Assembly: GCA_016209035.1 (NCBI GenBank)
Contig: JACQWX010000074.1
Span: 1-64,000 of the forward strand
Length of the DNA: 64,000 nt
Direction of reading: 5' to 3'
Origin: Elusimicrobiota bacterium
Lineage (GTDB): Bacteria > Elusimicrobiota > Elusimicrobia > UBA1565 > UBA9628
A program made the position numbers and the translations under genes. Under the pieces are notes generated by a model. It saw nothing but the letters and a program-made list of their open reading frames with translations. It searched no databases and was not told where the DNA came from. This document shows, piece by piece, positions 59,734-64,000 of the stretch (within the stretch, counting starts at the first letter, position 1; each line of letters begins with the position of its first letter).

Positions 59734-60660
59734 GTGAACGAAGACTTCCGCTTGGTGATGATCGGGGCGATGTATGAGAACGGGGGCAACACGACCCACC
59801 GCTTCCTGGACGGGCACCCCCAGTTGCGCGTCTATCCGTTCGAGTCCCAGCTGGGGACGGCGCTCGTCCAGGACCGGATGGCTTCCCTGTTCCCCGTCAA
59901 GTACCGGTGGCCCGTCTTCGCGCTGCACGCGACGGCCGAGCAGGATTTCCGGTCCATCATCGACGAGGAGTGCCGGGTCCGCGCCCGCACGCCGCATGTC
60001 AGCAAGTTCCGCCACGTGCCTTTCGATTTCTCCGACGAGGAGCGCGGGGCGGCCTATGGCCGGCTGATCCGAGACTCGGGCCGCTCCCGCGGCAAGAACG
60101 TGGAGGCGTTCTTCCGGGCCACTTTCGAGGCATGGAAGGACTTCAAGCGGACCAAGGAGCAGTCCGTCTTCGTCGGCTACAGCCCCATCGTCACCGTGGA
60201 CGCGGACAAGATACTCGAGGACCTCCCGGGGGCCCACGTGCTGCACGTCGTGAGGAACCCCTGGTCCGCCTACGCGGACACCAAGAAGAGGCCCGTGCCT
60301 TTGGGCTTGGACGACTACGTGTTGGGCTGGACCTTGAACCAGTACCACGCTCTCCTGTTCCAGCGGAGGTTCCCCAAGCGGGTGCACGTCCTGCGCATCG
60401 AGGACGTACTGGCCGGCCCCCGGAGGACGCTGGGGGCGTTCTGTCGGAAGCTGGGGCTCGACGCCGCGGACGCCCTGGGGGCCCCCACCTGGAACGGGTC
60501 CACTCTCTCGGAGGTCTACCCGTGGGGCGCCATCCGCAAGGCCACCCCCGAGGCCAACCGGGCCGCCGCGCGCGAGTTGTCCGCTCGGGAGCGCGGAGAG
60601 GTCCGGGAGCGCGCTTGGCGGTATCTCGACGAGTTCGACTACCGGGATTTCCTGAGATGA
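59734..60660 (+). CDS. Sulfotransferase family protein
   Basis: 308 residues starting at GTG 59734, preceded by AAGGAG. The N-terminal FRLVMIGAMYENGGNTTHRFLDGHPQLRVYPFESQL supplies the PAPS 5'-phosphosulfate-type loop, although the loop is atypical. HVLHVVRNPWSAYADTKKR near 171-189 is the 3'-phosphate-binding motif, with the Arg and Ser in place. RIEDVLAGPRRTLGAFCRKLGL near 222 is a standard later block. It likely sulfates a sugar of the glycan. It follows the DUF4915 protein by 12 bp and is coupled to the epimerase by ATGA. Confidence 0.82.
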   Translation: MNEDFRLVMIGAMYENGGNTTHRFLDGHPQLRVYPFESQLGTALVQDRMASLFPVKYRWPVFALHATAEQDFRSIIDEECRVRARTPHVSKFRHVPFDFSDEERGAAYGRLIRDSGRSRGKNVEAFFRATFEAWKDFKRTKEQSVFVGYSPIVTVDADKILEDLPGAHVLHVVRNPWSAYADTKKRPVPLGLDDYVLGWTLNQYHALLFQRRFPKRVHVLRIEDVLAGPRRTLGAFCRKLGLDAADALGAPTWNGSTLSEVYPWGAIRKATPEANRAAARELSARERGEVRERAWRYLDEFDYRDFLR

Positions 60661-61622
60661 AGCGGGTCGTTCTCACGGGCGGGACGGGGTTCGTCGGCGC
60701 CAACCTTGCCCGGCGCCTGCTGCGGGACGGCCATGAGGTGCATCTTTTCGTTCGGCGGGGCCACGCGGGTTGGCGGCTTGAAGGCATCCGCGGGGACGTC
60801 GTCCTGCACGAGCTCTCCCTGTCGGATGAGGCCGCGATGGTCCGAGTCCTGCGCCGCGTCAGGCCGGACTGGATCTTCCACCTGGCCGCGCACGGAGCCT
60901 ACTCCTCCCAGCGGGACGTCCAGCGGATGGTCGAGACGAACGTGCTGGGGACCATGCGGCTGCTCGACGCCGCCGCGCGCGGCGGCTTCGAGGCCTTCGT
61001 CCACGCCGGGTCGTCTTCGGAGTACGGCGTCAAGGACCACGCCCCGTCCGAGGATGAGGCCCTGGAGCCCAACTGCCCCTACGGAGTCACCAAGGCCGCG
61101 GCGACCCTCTATGGCCGCCAGGTCGCGCGGCGCCTGGGGCTCAAGGTCCACACGCTGAGGCTCTACGCCGTCTACGGCCCCTACGAGGAGCCCTCAAGGT
61201 TCGTGCCTACGCTGATCACGAAGGGCCTGGCCGGGCGCCTTCCTGACCTCGTCCACCCTTGGGTCGGGCGGGATTTCATCCATGTGGAGGACGCCGTGGA
61301 TGCCTTCGTGCGGGCTGCTGCTGCGCGCCTTGCGCCTGGCTCGGTGTTCAACATCGGGACAGGGGTGCAGACCACGATCCGGCGGGCGGTCCAGGTGGCT
61401 CGCAGGGCGATGGAACTGCGCGCGCGCCCCTGCTGGGGCTCGATGCCGGACCGCTGCTGGGATACGTCGGTCTGGGTCGCGGACATCGGGAACGCGCGGC
61501 GCCGACTGCGCTGGAGGCCGGCAACCTCGTTCGAGGAGGGCTTCCGGGCCACGCTGAACTGGCTTCGGGCGCGTCCCTCCCTGAGGGCGTATTACCGGCT
61601 GCACCAGGATCGCCTTCCGTAA
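60657..61622 (+). CDS. NAD-dependent sugar-nucleotide epimerase/dehydratase (extended SDR)
   Basis: 321 residues from the ATG at 60657 (ATGA overlap). NAD motif VVLTGGTGFVGANLARRLL near 4, WIFHLAAHGAYSSQRDV near 74, HAGSSSEYGVKDHAPSEDEALEPNCPYGVTKAAATLYG near 116-155 (catalytic Y-x3-K in YGVTK), RLYAVYGPYEEPSRFVP near 172, and HPWVGRDFIHVEDAVDAF near 202. Related to CDP-abequose/tyvelose synthase and other SDR sugar epimerases/reductases. Last gene of the 50.4-61.6 kb operon, converging with the NeuA-dehydrogenase gene. Confidence 0.86.
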   Translation: MKRVVLTGGTGFVGANLARRLLRDGHEVHLFVRRGHAGWRLEGIRGDVVLHELSLSDEAAMVRVLRRVRPDWIFHLAAHGAYSSQRDVQRMVETNVLGTMRLLDAAARGGFEAFVHAGSSSEYGVKDHAPSEDEALEPNCPYGVTKAAATLYGRQVARRLGLKVHTLRLYAVYGPYEEPSRFVPTLITKGLAGRLPDLVHPWVGRDFIHVEDAVDAFVRAAAARLAPGSVFNIGTGVQTTIRRAVQVARRAMELRARPCWGSMPDRCWDTSVWVADIGNARRRLRWRPATSFEEGFRATLNWLRARPSLRAYYRLHQDRLP

Positions 61623-61637
61623 GGTCCCGCGTCGCCG

Positions 61638-61666
61638 GACGCCAACGCCTTCCCCGAGGGCGTCCG
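61638..61666. terminator. Possible bidirectional terminator hairpin
   Basis: GGACGCC (61638-61644) and GGCGTCC (61660-61666) form a 7-bp GC stem with a 15-nt loop, in the 55-bp gap between convergent genes. There is no T-tract, so a factor-independent role is weakly supported. Confidence 0.3.
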
Positions 61667-61677
61667 GGACGCTCGGC

Positions 61678-63435
61678 CTACGGCCTCGACCGCGCCGAGG
61701 CGCTGAAGTGCTCGAAGAGCTTCTGGGCGGCGCGGCCGAAGCCCTTCCGCCTCCCGCCGTCCGTCATGCCGCCGAGGTGCGGCGTGATGAGGAGGTTGTC
61801 GTGGGTGCGGGCGTAGTCGAGGAGCCTGGCCTTGGAGCGCTTGACCTTGTCGGTCCACTCGCCCTCGATCTCGCCTTCCAGAACGTCCAGGCCCGCCCCC
61901 GCGATGGTCTTGGCTAAGAGGGCGTCCGCCAGGGCGTCCTGGTCGATGACGGCGCCTCGAGAGGTGTTGACCAGATAGGCGGTCGGCTTCATGGCACACA
62001 GCTGTTCTCGGCCGATCAGGCGCCGGGTCTCCTGGCTGAGGTGGACGTGCAGGGCCACGAAATCGGATTGGCGGAGCAGGTCCTTGAGGTCCTGGACCTG
62101 GATGATGCCGGGCTGGTTGACCGCGACATAGGGGTCGCAGACGAGTACGCGCATGTCGAACGCGATGCAGTAGCGGGCGAAGATGGAGCCGAGCCGGCCG
62201 AAGCCCACGATGCCCGCTGTCTTGCCGTTGAGTTCGAGGCCCAGGAACCGCGTGTAGTCCCACCCGCCTTCCAGGGCGTGGCGGAAGGCCGGCATGGTCT
62301 TGCGGGCGCAGCTGAGCATCAGGTTGAAGGCGTGCTCCGCGGTCGAGGTGATGGTCTTGAGGACATCGAGGTCCTTGGTGATGGAAAGGACTTCGATTCG
62401 GTTGCGGGCCGCGGCCGCCTTGTCGATGTGGTCCGTGCCGGTCGAGGCCGTGCAGACGACGCTCAGCCGCGACCCGGGGATGCGGCTGAGCACGACCTCG
62501 TCCACCATGAGCTGGGTCGAGACGAAGAGCGCGTCGTAGCGCCGGGCGCAGGACCTCAGCTCCGAAACGGTCATGTCGGGCCGGTAGTCCACGCGGCCGA
62601 TGAGCTTGAGGGTCTCGAGCACGTCCGGGACCCCATCGAGATTGGCCGTGGCCAAGACCTCGATGCCGGACGGCAGGGGCCGGCGAGGCTCCCGTGCCTG
62701 CGCGGCGCGCCGTTCGGCCTCTGCCAACCGGCGCTGCTCCATCAGCGCGCGGGCCAGCATCAGGTCCTGGGGTTCGTCGATGTTGACGACGCGCTCCGGG
62801 GGCATGATGTGGGGCCGGCTCACCTTGCCCCGGCGGTTGCGCTGGTTGATTATGGTGTCCCGCTTCAAGGCGTAGACCGAGCCGCAGCGGATGTAGGCCG
62901 GAGGCTTCAAGTCCTGGCGCAGGGATTCCAGGATCTCCGGTGACCCAGGCCAATCCTGGATCTCATCGTCCACGATCTGCTTGATGCGCTGGGGGTGGTG
63001 GTCCCAGAGCCGGGTCACGGCCACGACCGAGTCCGCGCCCGTGGCGTGGAGTTTCTCGATGCAGGCGTCGAGGTCCTCTACGGTCTTCAAGGGGTTGGTG
63101 CACATGAACTCGACGATGTAGTCGTAGACCACGCCGGAATGCTCCTCGTACTTGAGGGTCGACCATCGGTTCGACTCGGCCGCGGTCGTGGTCTTTTGGG
63201 AGAGTTCCGGGGCGCGCAGGAAGGGGACCTTGACCCCCGCCTCTTCCGCGATCTTGGCGTAGAGGGGCGAGTCGGTCGAGACGCAGATGGCGTCCGCGTA
63301 GCGGCTCTTCTTCGCCTCCGACACGGAGTACCAAAGGACAGGCCGTCCGCAGAGGTCGGCGATGTTCTTGTCTTTGACGCGCGTCGAGCCGGACCGCGCA
63401 AGGATCATGACGAGGACGCGCTTGTCGCCGATCAT
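61678..63435 (-). CDS. NeuA-like cytidylyltransferase fused to a D-2-hydroxyacid dehydrogenase domain
   Basis: 585 residues. The N-terminal ~240 residues are a CMP-sialate/Kdo synthetase-type nucleotidyltransferase with an intact loop MILARSGSTRVKDKNIADLCGRPVLWYSV near 9, STDSPLYAKIA near 52 and PPERVVNIDEPQDLMLA near 210. From ~265 a D-isomer 2-hydroxyacid dehydrogenase of the PGDH type follows: TASTGTDHIDKAAAARN, AGIVGFGRLGSIFARYC (NAD motif), YLVNTSRGAVIDQDALADAL (catalytic Arg), LDVLEGEIEGEW (Glu) and LLITPHLGGMTDGG (His). All catalytic residues of both halves appear present. It probably activates an acid sugar and carries out NAD-linked 2-keto/2-hydroxy chemistry on a related acid. It overlaps the WD40 gene by ATGA. 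Confidence 0.85.
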   Translation of the reverse strand: MIGDKRVLVMILARSGSTRVKDKNIADLCGRPVLWYSVSEAKKSRYADAICVSTDSPLYAKIAEEAGVKVPFLRAPELSQKTTTAAESNRWSTLKYEEHSGVVYDYIVEFMCTNPLKTVEDLDACIEKLHATGADSVVAVTRLWDHHPQRIKQIVDDEIQDWPGSPEILESLRQDLKPPAYIRCGSVYALKRDTIINQRNRRGKVSRPHIMPPERVVNIDEPQDLMLARALMEQRRLAEAERRAAQAREPRRPLPSGIEVLATANLDGVPDVLETLKLIGRVDYRPDMTVSELRSCARRYDALFVSTQLMVDEVVLSRIPGSRLSVVCTASTGTDHIDKAAAARNRIEVLSITKDLDVLKTITSTAEHAFNLMLSCARKTMPAFRHALEGGWDYTRFLGLELNGKTAGIVGFGRLGSIFARYCIAFDMRVLVCDPYVAVNQPGIIQVQDLKDLLRQSDFVALHVHLSQETRRLIGREQLCAMKPTAYLVNTSRGAVIDQDALADALLAKTIAGAGLDVLEGEIEGEWTDKVKRSKARLLDYARTHDNLLITPHLGGMTDGGRRKGFGRAAQKLFEHFSASARSRP

Positions 63436-64000
63436 GGTTGCCGCCCGCGGCGCCGGCCCTCCGGCGACGCGATCGAGGCCGGAGGCCGAGCGTCCCCGGG
63501 AAGGCCTTTCTGAGGGCCGTTCAGCTTGAAGGGGTGGGGTAGGCCCACGGCCAGCGTCTTGCCCGTGGCCACGTCCCAGACGCGCACGCTCCTGTCCCAG
63601 CCGCCTGATATGGCCTTCTTCCCATCAAGAGAAAAGGCCACGGCTTTGACCGGTTCGGAGTGCCCCTTCCACACGCCCAGGCACTCGCCCGAGGCCGCTC
63701 GCCAGAGCCGCACCGTGCGGTCCTCGCCGGCCGACAAGGCCAGGCTCCCGTCCGAAGAGAAGGCCACCCCGTGGACGACTCCCTGGTGCCCGCGCCAGGA
63801 GGCAAGCTCCCGGCCGGTTGAGGCGTCCCAGAGCTTGATGAGCCCGTCCTCGCTGCTGGAGAGCACCGCGTCGCCTTGACTCCGAAAGGCGACGCCGGTG
63901 ACGGTCTTGGTATGTCCCCGGCACTCCGCCAAGACGCGTTCCGACCGGACGTCCCAGATCTTGACCGTCTTGTCCCAGCTGCCTGATACGGCACGCAAGC
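63432..64000 (-). CDS. WD40 repeat protein, 3' part only
   Basis: At least 188 residues; the 5' end lies beyond the window and the tracked TTG start is probably internal. Four WD40 blades are visible (SGSWDKTVKIWDV, SSSEDGLIKLWDA, SAGEDRTVRLWRA, SGGWDRSVRVWDV), each preceded by a GH dipeptide-containing strand (CRGHTKTVTGVAF and similar). These form part of a beta-propeller. The C-terminal ~45 residues are Pro/Arg-rich. The stop overlaps the start of the NeuA-dehydrogenase gene by ATGA, so the two are co-transcribed. Role unknown. Confidence 0.85.
   Translation of the reverse strand, partial: LRAVSGSWDKTVKIWDVRSERVLAECRGHTKTVTGVAFRSQGDAVLSSSEDGLIKLWDASTGRELASWRGHQGVVHGVAFSSDGSLALSAGEDRTVRLWRAASGECLGVWKGHSEPVKAVAFSLDGKKAISGGWDRSVRVWDVATGKTLAVGLPHPFKLNGPQKGLPGDARPPASIASPEGRRRGRQP

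Noticed and set aside
1-64000. Exosortase/PEP-CTERM or EPS system because of AsnB and many glycosyltransferases
   Set aside because: No exosortase, PEP-CTERM motif, polysaccharide export protein, chain-length regulator or priming glycosyltransferase could be recognised.
1-64000. CRISPR arrays, tRNA/rRNA genes, insertion sequences
   Set aside because: No regularly spaced repeats, tRNA-like or rRNA segments, and no transposase or integrase ORF were seen on reading both strands through the ORF track.

Overview
This window is a GC-rich, densely packed bacterial chromosome segment that is almost entirely a surface-glycan biosynthesis island. I see no rRNA, tRNA, CRISPR array, integrase or transposase. 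Seven radical SAM proteins, two asparagine-synthase-type amidotransferases, and many large membrane glycosyltransferase-C-like proteins paired with GtrB/DPM1-like GT2 enzymes suggest an uncultured diderm bacterium. Elusimicrobiota or a similar phylum is plausible, but the sequence contains no marker that settles it.

Layout. (1) 1-4.8 kb: remnant of a DUF1016/YhcG-type nuclease, two GT2 proteins fused to degenerate NeuA-like domains, a DAHP-synthase-like enzyme with an altered acceptor motif, and a Phd/RelE-type toxin-antitoxin pair. (2) 5.0-11.6 kb (+): membrane GT-C, GtrB-like GT2, WecE-type aminotransferase, WecD-type acetyltransferase and a second membrane GT-C. (3) 11.6-14.6 kb (-): two B12-binding radical SAM proteins. 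(4) 14.8-16.5 kb (+): polysaccharide deacetylase and formyltransferase. (5) 16.6-23.9 kb (-): GT2, then WbpB, WbpD, WbpE and WbpI homologues (UDP-diacetamido-uronate route), an SDR epimerase and a membrane GT-C. (6) 24.0-34.8 kb (-): nine genes, comprising membrane GT-C, GtrB-like GT2, a predicted alpha/alpha-barrel protein, AsnB, two radical SAMs, two methyltransferases and a hexapeptide acetyltransferase. (7) 34.9-37.3 kb (-): AlbA_2/ATPase-type regulator with an 11-bp tandem repeat, and a GT2. (8) 37.4-38.8 kb (+): membrane GT-C. (9) 38.8-48.1 kb (-): eight genes, comprising ArnB-like aminotransferase, two radical SAMs, AsnB, GNAT, WbqC, a dehydratase and a YfhO-like membrane protein. (10) 48.5-50.2 kb (+): small KOW-like protein and a second AlbA_2 regulator. 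(11) 50.4-61.6 kb (+): membrane GT-C, YfhO-like protein, split transketolase, B12 radical SAM, GT2, DUF4915 protein, sulfotransferase and epimerase. (12) 61.7-64.0 kb (-): NeuA-hydroxyacid dehydrogenase fusion and the 3' end of a WD40 protein.

How it may work together (inference): the aminotransferases, acetyltransferases, formyltransferase and Wbp-type enzymes make acylated amino- and uronic-acid sugar nucleotides. AsnB homologues could amidate uronic acids. GtrB-like GT2s could load sugars on a polyprenyl phosphate for periplasmic transfer by the GT-C-like membrane proteins. Most genes are joined by 4-bp ATGA overlaps, which indicates translationally coupled operons. Several operons start with a TGnTATnAT-like extended -10 element very close to the start codon, so leaderless or near-leaderless transcripts are likely.

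The best candidates for something new are: the DAHP-synthase-like gene overlapping a GT2-NeuA fusion; the NeuA-dehydrogenase fusion; the 11-bp x4 repeat that could frame-switch an AlbA_2 regulator; and the relay of short upstream ORFs behind a promoter shared by two paralogous membrane GT-C genes.
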